A stretch of 64,000 bases of DNA from an uncultured Flavobacteriaceae bacterium (GCA_947502975.1 CANNBV010000002.1:935251-999250); one strand, 5' to 3'. Counted from the first letter of the stretch, positions 9,394-17,608 are shown. Numbers and translations: made by a program. Notes: generated by a model not told the origin, from the sequence alone.

Positions 9394-10491
9394 TTGAAAC
9401 TCTCTATAGTCATACTTAATTATAATGTGCGCTACTTTTTGGAGTTATGCTTAAAAAGTGTTGAAGCAGCTATTGAACATATTGACGCAGAAATTATTGT
9501 AGTAGATAATAATTCTGAGGATGATAGTTGCAAAATGGTGAAGGAGCTATTTCCTAATGTAAAACTTATTGAAAACAAAGAGAACTTAGGATTTTCAAAA
9601 GGGAATAATATCGGGGTTGCTGAAGCAGTTGGTGAATATATATGTATTCTTAATCCTGATACAGTTGTAGCGGAAGATGTATTTGATAAACTTTTGACTT
9701 TTTGTAAAGGAAAGGAAAAATTAGGTGCTGTAGGTTCTAAACTTATAAATGGAGTAGGTGCATTTTTGCCAGAAAGTAAGCGCAATATACCTTATGTTAA
9801 AGCTGCGTTCAAAAAACTAATAGGAGATTCATCTGAATATTATGCAAATCATTTATCAGAAGATAATGTTGGTGAAATTGATGTCTTGGTGGGAGCATTT
9901 ATGTTTTTAAAGAAAGCAGTGTACGATACTGTTGCAGGTTTTGATGAGGACTATTTTATGTATGGTGAGGATATTGATTTATCTTATAAAATATTAAAAG
10001 CTGGCTATCAGAACTACTATTATGGTGAAGCTGTAACTCTTCATTTTAAAGGAGAAAGTACCTTAAGAGATAAAAATTACGCCAAACGTTTTTATGGTGC
10101 AATGCAAATATTTTATCAAAAACATTTTAAAACAAATTTATTGTTTGATTTCACCGTTTGGTTAGGTATTAGGCTTGTGTATGTATTCAGAAAGGTGAGG
10201 ATTCAGAAGATAAAATATGTATACCAGTATGTTTTAATTTCAAATAAAAAAATTGAACCTTTACAGGATGCATTGCCAAAGATTTCTATTTGCAGAGAAG
10301 AGATGAGTAACTTTCAGAAAGAAACAGAAATTATTTTAGATGCCAATTTCCTTAGTTATAAGGATATTATTCAAATAATGGATAAGCATTCGCATCAAAA
10401 AAAATGGACCTATAAAATATTGCCACATGACTCCAATTTTATTTTAGGAAGTGATAATGCTGTAAGTAGAGGGGAAGTTATTCAGTTTTAA
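9394..10491 (+). CDS. Glycosyltransferase family 2
   Basis: 365 residues, cytosolic or membrane-associated. The GT-A fold signatures are clear: N-terminal LSIVILNYN, nucleotide-sugar site VVDNNSEDDS, the NPDTVV metal-binding region, and the DEDYFMYGEDIDLSYKIL acceptor/catalytic motif. It resembles rhamnosyl- or dTDP-sugar-type transferases used in surface polysaccharide synthesis; the acceptor is unknown. The start is a TTG eight bases after the recR stop. It gives the usual family N-terminus (M)KLSIVILNYN, and no nearby ATG would. Likely co-transcribed with recR. Confidence 0.88.
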   Translation: MKLSIVILNYNVRYFLELCLKSVEAAIEHIDAEIIVVDNNSEDDSCKMVKELFPNVKLIENKENLGFSKGNNIGVAEAVGEYICILNPDTVVAEDVFDKLLTFCKGKEKLGAVGSKLINGVGAFLPESKRNIPYVKAAFKKLIGDSSEYYANHLSEDNVGEIDVLVGAFMFLKKAVYDTVAGFDEDYFMYGEDIDLSYKILKAGYQNYYYGEAVTLHFKGESTLRDKNYAKRFYGAMQIFYQKHFKTNLLFDFTVWLGIRLVYVFRKVRIQKIKYVYQYVLISNKKIEPLQDALPKISICREEMSNFQKETEIILDANFLSYKDIIQIMDKHSHQKKWTYKILPHDSNFILGSDNAVSRGEVIQF

Positions 10492-10511
10492 CAGGTTTTT
10501 ATTATAGATAG

Positions 10512-10544
10512 TTTAATAAAATTGATGATTTTTAAGTAATTTTG
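10512..10544 (+). promoter_or_regulatory. Candidate promoter of the E2 gene
   Basis: TAATTTTG (10537-10544) matches the Bacteroidota -7 consensus TAnnTTTG and is followed by C. A TTTA at 10512 lies 21 bases upstream and may serve as the -33 element. The transcript would have a leader of about 30 bases. Confidence 0.5.
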
Positions 10545-10581
10545 CAATTGAAATAAAAAATAAGGACTTTAATTTAAAGAA

Positions 10582-11910
10582 ATGGCAAAGTTTGAATTAA
10601 CATTACCAAAAATGGGAGAGAGTGTTGCTGAGGCAACCATAACATCTTGGCTGAAGGATGTTGGAGATACCATTGAGTTGGATGAAGCTGTTTTAGAAAT
10701 CGCTACTGATAAAGTAGATAGTGAGGTACCTAGTGAAGTTGAAGGTGTGCTGGTTGAGAGACGTTTTGAGGTTGATGATGTTGTGCAAGTAGGTCAGGTA
10801 TTAGCCGTTATAGAAATAGAAGGCGAAGATATTCCTGTGGTTGAAACAATTGAAGAGCCATCTGATGATACTCAAGAAGAAGTAGTAAATGAATTAACAG
10901 AACGTGTTGAAAAAGCGCAAGCTGAGGTAAGTACAAATGTGTCAACTATATCTAGTAACGAAAGGTTCTACTCACCTTTAGTAAAGAACATTGCCAAACA
11001 GGAAGGTATTTCTCAAAACGAATTAGATGCAATACCCGGTACAGGTAAAGAAGGCAGAGTTACTAAGAATGATATTTTAGCCTATCTTAATAAAAGAGGA
11101 GAAGGTAAGGGAACAGTAACACCAGAAACTAAACAAGCAAAACCTAGCCAACCAGTTATAGAAAAACCAAAAACACAGGTAAAGCCTGTTGTAGTAAGTG
11201 GTGAGGATGAAATTATTGAAATGACGAGAATGGGAAAACTCATTTCTCAACATATGACAGATTCGTTACAAACTTCGGCTCATGTTCAGAGTTTTATTGA
11301 AGCAGATGTTACAAAAATCTGGAATTGGCGTAAAAAGGTAAAAGATGTTTTTGAGCATCGTGAGGGTGAAAAGTTAACCTTTACGCCTATTTTTATGGAG
11401 GCTATTGCTAAAGCATTACGTGACTACCCGATGCTTAATATTTCAATAGATGGTGATAAAATCATTAAAAAGAAGAATATTAACTTAGGTATGGCCACTG
11501 CTTTACCAGATGGTAATCTAATAGTACCAGTGATAAAAAATGCAGATCAGTTAAATTTGGTAGGTATTACCAAACAAGTGAATGATCTAGCAAATCGTGC
11601 AAGAAATAGCGCATTGAAACCAGAAGATATTCAAGATGGAACGTATACGGTCACTAATGTTGGCTCTTTTGGTAGTATTATGGGAACACCTATTATTAAT
11701 CAACCACAAGTTGGCATTTTAGCGCTAGGTGCTATTAGAAAAGTACCAGCGGTTATTGAAACTGCTGAAGGTGATTTTATAGGTATACGTTACCGAATGT
11801 TCTTATCACATTCCTACGATCATCGTGTGGTAAATGGTGCTTTGGGTGGCATGTTTGTTAAAGCTGTTAAAGATTATTTAGAAGCTTGGGATAGTGATAG
11901 AGAAATTTAA
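10582..11910 (+). CDS. 2-oxo acid dehydrogenase E2 component (dihydrolipoamide acyltransferase)
   Basis: E2 subunits form the core of pyruvate, 2-oxoglutarate or branched-chain 2-oxo acid dehydrogenase complexes. The 442 residues contain an N-terminal lipoyl domain with the lipoyl-lysine motif EIATDKVDSEVPS (about residue 43), an acidic/Ala linker, a peripheral-subunit-binding domain (SPLVKNIAKQEGISQNELDAIPGTGKEGRVTK) and the catalytic domain from about residue 210. The active-site loop reads YDHRVVNGALGG, where most families have HxxxDG, so Asp is replaced by Asn. No E1 or E3 gene is nearby. A branched-chain or pyruvate type is my best guess. Confidence 0.92.
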   Translation: MAKFELTLPKMGESVAEATITSWLKDVGDTIELDEAVLEIATDKVDSEVPSEVEGVLVERRFEVDDVVQVGQVLAVIEIEGEDIPVVETIEEPSDDTQEEVVNELTERVEKAQAEVSTNVSTISSNERFYSPLVKNIAKQEGISQNELDAIPGTGKEGRVTKNDILAYLNKRGEGKGTVTPETKQAKPSQPVIEKPKTQVKPVVVSGEDEIIEMTRMGKLISQHMTDSLQTSAHVQSFIEADVTKIWNWRKKVKDVFEHREGEKLTFTPIFMEAIAKALRDYPMLNISIDGDKIIKKKNINLGMATALPDGNLIVPVIKNADQLNLVGITKQVNDLANRARNSALKPEDIQDGTYTVTNVGSFGSIMGTPIINQPQVGILALGAIRKVPAVIETAEGDFIGIRYRMFLSHSYDHRVVNGALGGMFVKAVKDYLEAWDSDREI

Positions 11911-11943
11911 ACTTGTTATTTCTACGAAGTAGAAGTGTTAAAT

Positions 11944-11975
11944 AAAAAAGCACATCATTTTTGATGTGCTTTTTT
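11944..11975 (+). terminator. Terminator after the E2 gene
   Basis: The stem GCACATCA/TGATGTGC is flanked by an A-run and a T-run. It lies between convergent genes and could serve both. Confidence 0.85.
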
Positions 11976-11994
11976 ATTTTTTAACTGCATTCCC

Positions 11995-12246
11995 TTATTC
12001 TAATTCTTCACAGTAAAACCCTTTAGATTTTACCATATCAATAATGTCTTTCTCGCTCAAATATTTACTAGCTTCAATTCTTAATACTCTATCAATGTCT
12101 TCGAGGTCTACTGACCATTGAATGATTTTTGGGTTTGAGTCAAGTAAAAACTGTATGTTATTCATATCTAATTCAGTTTCAATATTTGTTTTAAAAACAT
12201 GAATGTTAATGCGGGTTTTATGTTTCAAATAAAATGGACTAATCAT
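11995..12246 (-). CDS. Small HMA-like protein without metal-binding cysteines
   Basis: 83 residues. The pattern INIHVFKTNI ... WSVDLEDIDRVLRIEAS ... IIDMVKSKGFYCEELE suggests a beta-alpha-beta-beta-alpha-beta ferredoxin-like fold like heavy-metal-associated domains. The N-terminal CxxC that would bind metal is absent. It is the last gene of a three-gene unit with a membrane protein and an ECF sigma factor, overlapping the membrane gene by eight bases. The fold is inferred from pattern only; the function is unknown. Confidence 0.7.
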   Translation of the reverse strand: MISPFYLKHKTRINIHVFKTNIETELDMNNIQFLLDSNPKIIQWSVDLEDIDRVLRIEASKYLSEKDIIDMVKSKGFYCEELE

Positions 12247-12637
12247 TAGGTTCTTCTTTATTAGTTAGACGATTTACATAATCTTCATAGGCTTTATTTC
12301 CTTCCTCTTTCCAGAAATTATCATAATGTTTCCATTTAGAAAATTCTCTCTTGGATTCATTTTTGCAATTTGATTTTTTAGATGATGATTTGTCTTTCCC
12401 ACCAAAACCACCACAACCACCTAAAAGAATTTTGAAAAGAATAAAAACACCAACAGCTTCCCAGAAAGTAAGTGTTGTTAGACCGAAAATCATTGGCATT
12501 AACCAATTCCAAAGCCACATGATTACAAAACCGAACAGTATAGCTAATCCAGTTATAAAGATGGTTCCAAAGATTATCATTCCGGCAATTTCTCCTGGAG
12601 ATTTGCCTCTCATTTTGTGTTTAAAGTAATTTGACAT
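12239..12637 (-). CDS. Small membrane protein of the sigma-factor operon
   Basis: 132 residues. After a basic N-terminus (MSNYFKHKMRGKSPGE) there are two hydrophobic segments, about residues 17-43 and 52-75. A Gly-rich turn (GGCGGFGGKDKSSSKK) and a charged, Trp-containing cytosolic tail (WKHYDNFWKEEGNKAYEDYVN) follow. It is not a recognisable anti-sigma factor. The position between an ECF sigma gene and an HMA-like gene suggests a role in that regulatory module; that is inference only. Confidence 0.75.
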   Translation of the reverse strand: MSNYFKHKMRGKSPGEIAGMIIFGTIFITGLAILFGFVIMWLWNWLMPMIFGLTTLTFWEAVGVFILFKILLGGCGGFGGKDKSSSKKSNCKNESKREFSKWKHYDNFWKEEGNKAYEDYVNRLTNKEEPND

Positions 12638-12651
12638 GTTTTTTGTTTTAA

Positions 12652-13188
12652 CTATATTATTTTTTGCTTCGATTTTAAATTTTTATACAAGAGTGAAATT
12701 GCTCTGTGTCTTCTTGACATCAGTGTGCCTATAGGAATTCCAGTTTCTTGCTCAATTTCTTTATAGGTGTAACCTTCAAAGTCAATTGCTATTATTATAG
12801 CTTTGTAGTTTGGTTTAAGGCTAATAATTGCATTTTTTAATTCTTCTTTTATTTGTTCAGAATAAAAATCTGAAGACGTTTCATAAATTAAAGCAGCAAA
12901 TTCATTTAATTTATCTTCATTTTGTGAGTAATATTCCGTTTTCCTTTTGTTAGATCTTAAAACATCAATAATTTTATTCCGCATAGCACGATAAACAAAT
13001 CCAGCAACATTATTAATTGGTGAATACCTATCTGCACTTGTGAATAATCTTAAAGCTACATCTTGAATAATGTCTTCAGCATCTCTATTAATACTTGCTT
13101 TAAGATTAGAACTTACATAGGATTTAAGCGAAGAATATTCTTCGTTAAAAAACGCACCTAATTTCTTACTGTTTTCCGATTGATTCAT
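12652..13188 (-). CDS. RNA polymerase sigma-70 factor, ECF subfamily
   Basis: 178 residues with the two ECF domains. Region 2 is at about residues 20-85 (DAEDIIQDVALRLFTSADRY ... VAGFVYRAMRNKIIDVLRSNKR) and region 4 at about 115-170 (LKPNYKAIIIAIDFEGYTYKEIEQETGIPIGTLMSRRHRAISLLYKNL). The protein would direct RNA polymerase to a specific regulon. No gene for a classical anti-sigma factor or a FecA-type receptor is adjacent. The two downstream genes, 14 bases on and overlapping each other, are the small membrane protein and the HMA-like protein. Confidence 0.9.
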   Translation of the reverse strand: MNQSENSKKLGAFFNEEYSSLKSYVSSNLKASINRDAEDIIQDVALRLFTSADRYSPINNVAGFVYRAMRNKIIDVLRSNKRKTEYYSQNEDKLNEFAALIYETSSDFYSEQIKEELKNAIISLKPNYKAIIIAIDFEGYTYKEIEQETGIPIGTLMSRRHRAISLLYKNLKSKQKII

Positions 13189-13360
13189 ATTGCTTTTACA
13201 CAGCTATCAATTATAAAGACGTAACTTTTTAATTCTATTGCATTTTTTATATAATATCTTGACGATTTAGGTTTAGATGTGTTTCAGAAATTAAAAGTTA
13301 ATTTGACTCATAACTCAATAATTCATTATTCTAATTACATTTGTTGAAAATTAAATCTAA

Positions 13361-14134
13361 ATGCAATTAAACCTCACAAAACCTATTTGTTTTTTCGATT
13401 TAGAAACAACAGGTGTTAACATTACTCACGATCGAATTGTTGAAATTTCCATTTTAAAGGTGTTTCCCAACGGGACTGAGGAACGCAAAACATGGTTGGT
13501 AAATCCTGAAATGAAAATTCCGAAAGAAGTTATAGAAATTCATGGTATAGACGATGCTAAAGTTGCCAATGCGCCTACATTTAAGGAATTAGCTAAAGAA
13601 ATTTACAACATGATAAAGGATTCAGATTTGGGTGGTTTTAATTCAAACAGATTTGACATTCCACTTTTAGCTGAAGAAATGTTGCGTGCTGATGTAGATT
13701 TTGATATGAAAAACAGACAATCTGTTGATGTACAGACCATTTTTCATAAAATGGAGCAACGGACCTTAAGTGCTGCTTATAAATTTTATTGTGATAAAAG
13801 TCTAGATGATGCCCACAGTGCTGAAGCTGACACTAATGCCACTTATGAAGTATTGAAAGCTCAGTTAGACAAGTATGAAACATTAGAAAACGACACTAAG
13901 TTTTTAGCTGAGTTTAGTTCAAGGAAAAAGTTTGCCGATTTTGCTGGTTTTATTACCTACAATAAAAAAGGGGAAGAGTGTTTTTCGTTTGGAAAGCACA
14001 AAGGTAAATTAGTAACTGAAGTTTTAGAAAAAGAACCAGGATATTTTGGATGGTTATTAAATGCTGATTTTCCATTGTATACGAAAAAGGTATTGACAGC
14101 AATTAAATTAAGAAGCTTTAATAATAAGTTTTAA
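13361..14134 (+). CDS. DEDDh 3'-5' exonuclease with C-terminal DUF3820-like domain
   Basis: 257 residues. The N-terminal 170 residues are an exonuclease of the DNA polymerase III epsilon type: ExoI FFDLETTGVNITHDRIVEI (Asp and Glu metal ligands), ExoII GGFNSNRFDIPLL and ExoIII HSAEADTNAT. The C-terminal 55 residues (FSFGKHKGKLVTEVLEKEPGYFGWLL) look like DUF3820, a small domain often attached to nucleases. It could proofread or trim DNA ends, but it is not attached to a polymerase. The gene's stop codon runs into a 7-base tandem repeat. Confidence 0.9.
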   Translation: MQLNLTKPICFFDLETTGVNITHDRIVEISILKVFPNGTEERKTWLVNPEMKIPKEVIEIHGIDDAKVANAPTFKELAKEIYNMIKDSDLGGFNSNRFDIPLLAEEMLRADVDFDMKNRQSVDVQTIFHKMEQRTLSAAYKFYCDKSLDDAHSAEADTNATYEVLKAQLDKYETLENDTKFLAEFSSRKKFADFAGFITYNKKGEECFSFGKHKGKLVTEVLEKEPGYFGWLLNADFPLYTKKVLTAIKLRSFNNKF

Positions 14135-14172
14135 GAGACAAGAGACAAGAGACAAGAGACAAGAGACAAGAC
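14133..14172. repeat. 7-bp tandem repeat (AAGAGAC)n
   Basis: Five perfect copies of AAGAGAC plus a partial unit begin inside the stop codon of the exonuclease gene. A change in copy number would not alter the protein, since the stop comes first. Confidence 0.9.
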
Positions 14173-14200
14173 ATTGATTTACCTCTTATATTTAGAGTAA

Positions 14201-14326
14201 GAGTTCCCCTCCTTGGAGGGGTAAGGGGAGGGTTCCGCGTTAGGGATTGAGGCATATGTTGAAGCTCCTCGCAGAGAGCGACTGCCGAAAGCCCGACCCG
14301 ATAGGGTAACGCCCAAATAAAAATAG
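14201..14326. repeat. Dispersed repeats: GC-rich palindrome plus GCGTTAGGG element, copy 1
   Basis: Two units lie side by side. At 14203-14232 is a GC-rich palindrome (CCCCTCCTTGGAGGGG) followed by AAGGGGAGG. At 14237-14326 is an element starting GCGTTAGGGATTGAGGC and ending in GGGTAACGCCCAAATAAAAAT. The second unit recurs inverted at 17427-17508 and in a diverged form at 61959-62056. GC content is well above the surroundings. No reading frame is supported. Confidence 0.85.
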
Positions 14327-14378
14327 AAAGAACTTTTCTCTTTGGGTCTTAGCGACTTTGCGAGAAAAAAAGAATAGT

Positions 14379-14990
14379 ATGAAATTAATTTGCATAGGTA
14401 GGAACTACACAGAACATATTGCGGAACTTGAAAATGAGAAGCCAGACGATCCCGTAGTATTTTTAAAGCCAGATACAGCAATTTTATTAAAAAAGCAGCC
14501 GTTTTTTATTCCAGATTTTTCGGAAGATGTACATCATGAGGTGGAAATTTTGGTAAAGATTAATCGTGTTGGGAAACATATTGATAGAAAATTTGCTCAT
14601 AAATACTATAATGAAATAGGTTTAGGTATTGATTTTACTGCACGGGATTTGCAAAGTAAATTGAAAGCAAAAGGCTTGCCTTGGGAAAAAGCAAAAGGCT
14701 TTGATGGAGCAGCGGTAGTTGGTAAATGGTTACCTAAAACTGAGTTTGAAGATGTGAACGCTATTGAATTTTCTTTAAAAAAGAACGATAATATTGTACA
14801 AAAAGGAAATACAAGCCACATGCTTTGGAAAATTGATGAATTGATAGAATATGTATCGAAATATTTTACTTTAAAGATTGGAGATATTATATTTACGGGC
14901 ACGCCTGCCGGAGTTGGTAAGGTTGTTGCTAATGATAAATTAAAAGGTTTTATAGAAGACAACCAACTATTTTCTATAACAGTTAAATAA
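14379..14990 (+). CDS. Fumarylacetoacetate hydrolase family protein
   Basis: 203 residues from the ATG at 14379; an in-frame TTG at 14358 gives an atypical extension. The FAH fold is recognisable: KLICIGRNYTEHIAEL at the N-terminus, the metal-ligand segment HHEVEILVKI, GLGIDFTARDLQ, KGFDGAAVVGKW and GDIIFTGTPAGVG. Members hydrolyse or decarboxylate C-C bonds in small dioxo acids; oxaloacetate decarboxylase and acylpyruvase are common activities. The substrate is not known here. The next gene begins one base after the stop, so it is in an operon with the Hpt and cinA genes. Confidence 0.88.
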   Translation: MKLICIGRNYTEHIAELENEKPDDPVVFLKPDTAILLKKQPFFIPDFSEDVHHEVEILVKINRVGKHIDRKFAHKYYNEIGLGIDFTARDLQSKLKAKGLPWEKAKGFDGAAVVGKWLPKTEFEDVNAIEFSLKKNDNIVQKGNTSHMLWKIDELIEYVSKYFTLKIGDIIFTGTPAGVGKVVANDKLKGFIEDNQLFSITVK

Positions 14991-14991
14991 C

Positions 14992-15333
14992 ATGGAACAA
15001 CATTATAAATTATTTAGAGTAAAAGAGTTAGCGGATGATGATCAGGATTTTGTAATGGCGCTGGCTGCTACATTTTTAGAAGAAGTGCCTGAGGATGCAG
15101 AACGCTTAAAAAAGGCCGTAGCTGAAAAAGATTACCATACTGCATACCAAGCTGCTCATAAAATGAAGCCAACTATCGATTTGTTTGAGTTAGGAGTATT
15201 ACAAGATTTAATTGAGGTGCAAGATTGGGGTAAATTCACAAAAACTGACTTGGACGTTACCGATAAGTTAGATATTGTGCTTACTGCTGTTGATAATGCT
15301 GTTGCAGAGATTAAGTCGGATTTCGGATTGTAG
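14992..15333 (+). CDS. Hpt (histidine phosphotransfer) domain protein
   Basis: A 113-residue single helical domain. The phosphoacceptor motif is AAHKMKPTIDLFEL, with the His at about residue 56 in the expected amphipathic helix. It would shuttle phosphoryl groups between response regulators of a phosphorelay. No kinase or regulator is nearby, so its partners lie elsewhere. It is tightly packed between the FAH-family gene (1 base) and cinA (2 bases). Confidence 0.85.
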   Translation: MEQHYKLFRVKELADDDQDFVMALAATFLEEVPEDAERLKKAVAEKDYHTAYQAAHKMKPTIDLFELGVLQDLIEVQDWGKFTKTDLDVTDKLDIVLTAVDNAVAEIKSDFGL

Positions 15334-15335
15334 AT

Positions 15336-16586
15336 ATGCTAGCAGAAATCATAACCATTGGCGACGAACTTCTTATAGGTCAGGTTATTGATACTAATTC
15401 TGCCTTTATTGCTCAAAGTTTAAATAATATTGGTGCTTCTATTTATCAAATTACTTCTGTTCAAGATGATAGAGCGCATATTCTTCAAGCATTTAAAGAT
15501 GCCGAAAGCCGTGTAGATATCATCATTATTACTGGCGGTTTAGGACCTACCAAAGATGATATTACAAAAAAGACCATTGCAGAATATTTTGATGATACCT
15601 TAGTGCGCGATGCTGCTGTTACCCAGAATATTGAGGATATCTGGAAAAAGTATGTGCGCCAAACCTTGCTTCAAGTAAATAAAGACCAAGCTTTAGTACC
15701 ATCTAAGGCTACAGTGTTAATGAATGAGTTAGGTACTGCACCTGGAATGTGGTTGGAGAAAAACAATAAAGTGTTTGTATCGTTACCAGGAGTGCCTTTT
15801 GAAATGAAAAAGCTAATCACTAATAAGGTTATTCCAAAACTTAAAGAAAAATACAAATTTCCATTTATACTTCATAAAACGTTGTTGACTTATGGTTTAG
15901 GAGAAAGTACACTGGCAAGCCGTATAGAGGCTTGGGAAGATAATTTACCAGAAACGATACGATTGGCCTATTTACCTAGATTAGGAAGTGTGCGCTTGCG
16001 TTTGTCTTCAAAAGGATTTAATGAAACTGAGATTAGACAAAATATAGATGCAGAAATAGAAAAAGTATTACCTCTAATAGAAGATGCATTTGTTGGTTTT
16101 GAAGACGAAGAAAAATCATTAGAGGCTATTATTGCAAAACGCTTAACCGAATCTGGGAAAACTCTGGCTATCGCAGAAAGTTGTACTGGAGGTAATGTAG
16201 CAGAGCAATTTACACAAAATGCTGGGGCATCTGCATATTTTAATGGTGGTGTAGTTACGTATGCCACAGCATCTAAAATTAAAGTTTTAGGCGTATCTAA
16301 ATCACTTATTGACAAGCATTCTGTAGTGAGTACAGAAGTTGTGGAGGCCATGGCAAAAAATGTACGAGAATTATTCAATTCAGATTATGGTGTAGCTACA
16401 ACAGGAAACGCTGGTCCTTCAAAAGGAGATTCTGATGAAGATGTTGGTACTGTTTTTATTGCTATAGCTACAAAAGATGGGGTAATATCAGAATCATTTA
16501 TGTTAGGTTCTGCGCGTAAACGAGTGATTAAAAAAGCAGTAAATAAAACCCTTGAAATGCTTGAAAAAGAAATTTTAAAAAATTGA
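15336..16586 (+). CDS. cinA: CinA family protein / nicotinamide-nucleotide amidohydrolase
   Basis: 416 residues with the two usual domains. The N-terminal molybdopterin-binding-like domain (ITIGDELLIGQVIDTNS, TGGLGPTKDDITKK) acts as a pyrophosphatase in characterised homologues. The C-terminal CinA domain (LAIAESCTGGNVAEQFT ... GVATTGNAGPSKGD) is the NMN deamidase, which recycles NMN to NaMN. Full length. Last gene of a tight FAH-Hpt-cinA operon, with the ribosomal protein promoter directly downstream. Confidence 0.93.
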   Translation: MLAEIITIGDELLIGQVIDTNSAFIAQSLNNIGASIYQITSVQDDRAHILQAFKDAESRVDIIIITGGLGPTKDDITKKTIAEYFDDTLVRDAAVTQNIEDIWKKYVRQTLLQVNKDQALVPSKATVLMNELGTAPGMWLEKNNKVFVSLPGVPFEMKKLITNKVIPKLKEKYKFPFILHKTLLTYGLGESTLASRIEAWEDNLPETIRLAYLPRLGSVRLRLSSKGFNETEIRQNIDAEIEKVLPLIEDAFVGFEDEEKSLEAIIAKRLTESGKTLAIAESCTGGNVAEQFTQNAGASAYFNGGVVTYATASKIKVLGVSKSLIDKHSVVSTEVVEAMAKNVRELFNSDYGVATTGNAGPSKGDSDEDVGTVFIAIATKDGVISESFMLGSARKRVIKKAVNKTLEMLEKEILKN

Positions 16587-16596
16587 TAAAAATTTA

Positions 16597-16627
16597 ATTG
16601 TCATAATTCAAAGAATTAGTATATTTG
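16597..16627 (+). promoter_or_regulatory. Promoter of the rpmB operon
   Basis: ATTG at 16597-16600, a 19-base gap, then TATATTTG at 16620-16627 followed by C. This is a very good match to the Bacteroidota -33/-7 pattern (TTTG, about 19 bases, TAnnTTTG). It lies about 42 bases upstream of rpmB. Confidence 0.8.
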
Positions 16628-16668
16628 CACCTCGTTTTTAAGCAACAACAAATTTAAAGTTAAAAATA

Positions 16669-16905
16669 ATGTCAAGAGTTTGTGAACTTACAGGAAAGAA
16701 GGCAATGGTTGGTAACAACGTGTCTCATGCATTGAATAGAACTAAACGCAAGTTTAACGCTAATTTAGTAAAGAAACGTTTTTACATTCCAGAAGAGGAC
16801 AAATGGGTAACTTTAAAAGTGTCTACTTCTGCATTAAAGACTATCAATAAAATAGGGATTTCAGCTGCACTTAAAGAGGCTAAATCAAAAGGATTTATAA
16901 AATAA
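16669..16905 (+). CDS. rpmB: 50S ribosomal protein L28
   Basis: 78 residues, the full length for this phylum. MSRVCELTGKKAMVGNNVSHA and KRKFNANLVKKRFYIPEED are diagnostic. It is a structural protein of the large subunit and the first gene of a conserved cluster with rpmG and a DUF4295 gene. Confidence 0.97.
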   Translation: MSRVCELTGKKAMVGNNVSHALNRTKRKFNANLVKKRFYIPEEDKWVTLKVSTSALKTINKIGISAALKEAKSKGFIK

Positions 16906-16929
16906 TACGTCATCGTTAAGTAGTATAAA

Positions 16930-17112
16930 ATGGCAAAGAAAGGCAATAGAATACAGGTAATTTTAGAATGTACTGAGCATAAAGAATCTGGACAACCAGG
17001 AACTTCAAGATACATTACTACAAAAAATAAAAAGAACACGCCAGACAGAATGGAATTAAAGAAATTTAATCCAATCCTTAAGCGTATGACAGTTCATAAA
17101 GAAATTAAGTAA
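16930..17112 (+). CDS. rpmG: 50S ribosomal protein L33
   Basis: 60 residues, [21 protein letters not shown] ... [14 protein letters not shown]. Only one Cys is present, so this is the zinc-free (C-) form. It starts 24 bases after rpmB. Confidence 0.96.
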   Translation: MAKKGNRIQVILECTEHKESGQPGTSRYITTKNKKNTPDRMELKKFNPILKRMTVHKEIK

Positions 17113-17147
17113 TAAGTTTTACATCGTAAAGCTAAAAAGTATAAGCC

Positions 17148-17300
17148 ATGGCAAAGAAAGCAGTAGCATCGTTACAAACAGGATCTAAAAGATTAACCAA
17201 AGCTATAAAAATGGTTAAGTCTCCAAAAACTGGAGCATACATGTTTGTAGAATCAGTAATGAGTCCAGATTTAGTAAACGATTTCTTAAACAAGAAATAA
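17148..17300 (+). CDS. DUF4295 small basic protein
   Basis: 50 residues, MAKKAVASLQTGSKRLTKAIKM at the N-terminus and VESVMSPDLVNDFLNKK at the C-terminus, strongly basic. This short gene regularly follows rpmG in Bacteroidota and is annotated there as DUF4295. The association and basic charge suggest a ribosome-linked role, but that is inference. It starts 35 bases after rpmG and is followed by a terminator. Confidence 0.92.
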   Translation: MAKKAVASLQTGSKRLTKAIKMVKSPKTGAYMFVESVMSPDLVNDFLNKK

Positions 17301-17323
17301 AACGTTTATTACCACAATATTTT

Positions 17324-17357
17324 AAGCTGCTGTCTGTAAAGAGAGCAGCTTTTTTTA
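17324..17357 (+). terminator. Terminator of the rpmB-rpmG-DUF4295 operon
   Basis: AAGCTGCT pairs with AGCAGCTT and is followed by a seven-T run, 24 bases after the DUF4295 stop. Confidence 0.9.
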
Positions 17358-17426
17358 TATTTACAACTCAAATTTTAATGACAATATTTCATGTTTTCAT
17401 TAAAGGCAAGAAAGTTGTTATCAACT

Positions 17427-17508
17427 ATTTGGGCGTTACCACAAGGGTCGGGCTTTCGGCAGTCGCTCTCTGCGAGGAGCTTCAACAAATGCCTCAATCC
17501 CTAACGCA
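17427..17508. repeat. GCGTTAGGG dispersed element, copy 2 (inverted)
   Basis: This is a near-exact reverse complement of 14237-14318, sharing the internal run TCGGGCTTTCGGCAGTCGC. It lies in the roughly 250-base gap between the ribosomal terminator and ftsY. The remaining gap holds nothing else I can identify. Confidence 0.9.
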
Positions 17509-17608
17509 AAAGCCTATACCGTCTATAATTTAGACGATTTAGTAATTAACAAAAAAAGAGTAAAAAACGGTTTAACGTTTAAACTCATAAATGCATAAAC
17601 AAAACCAC

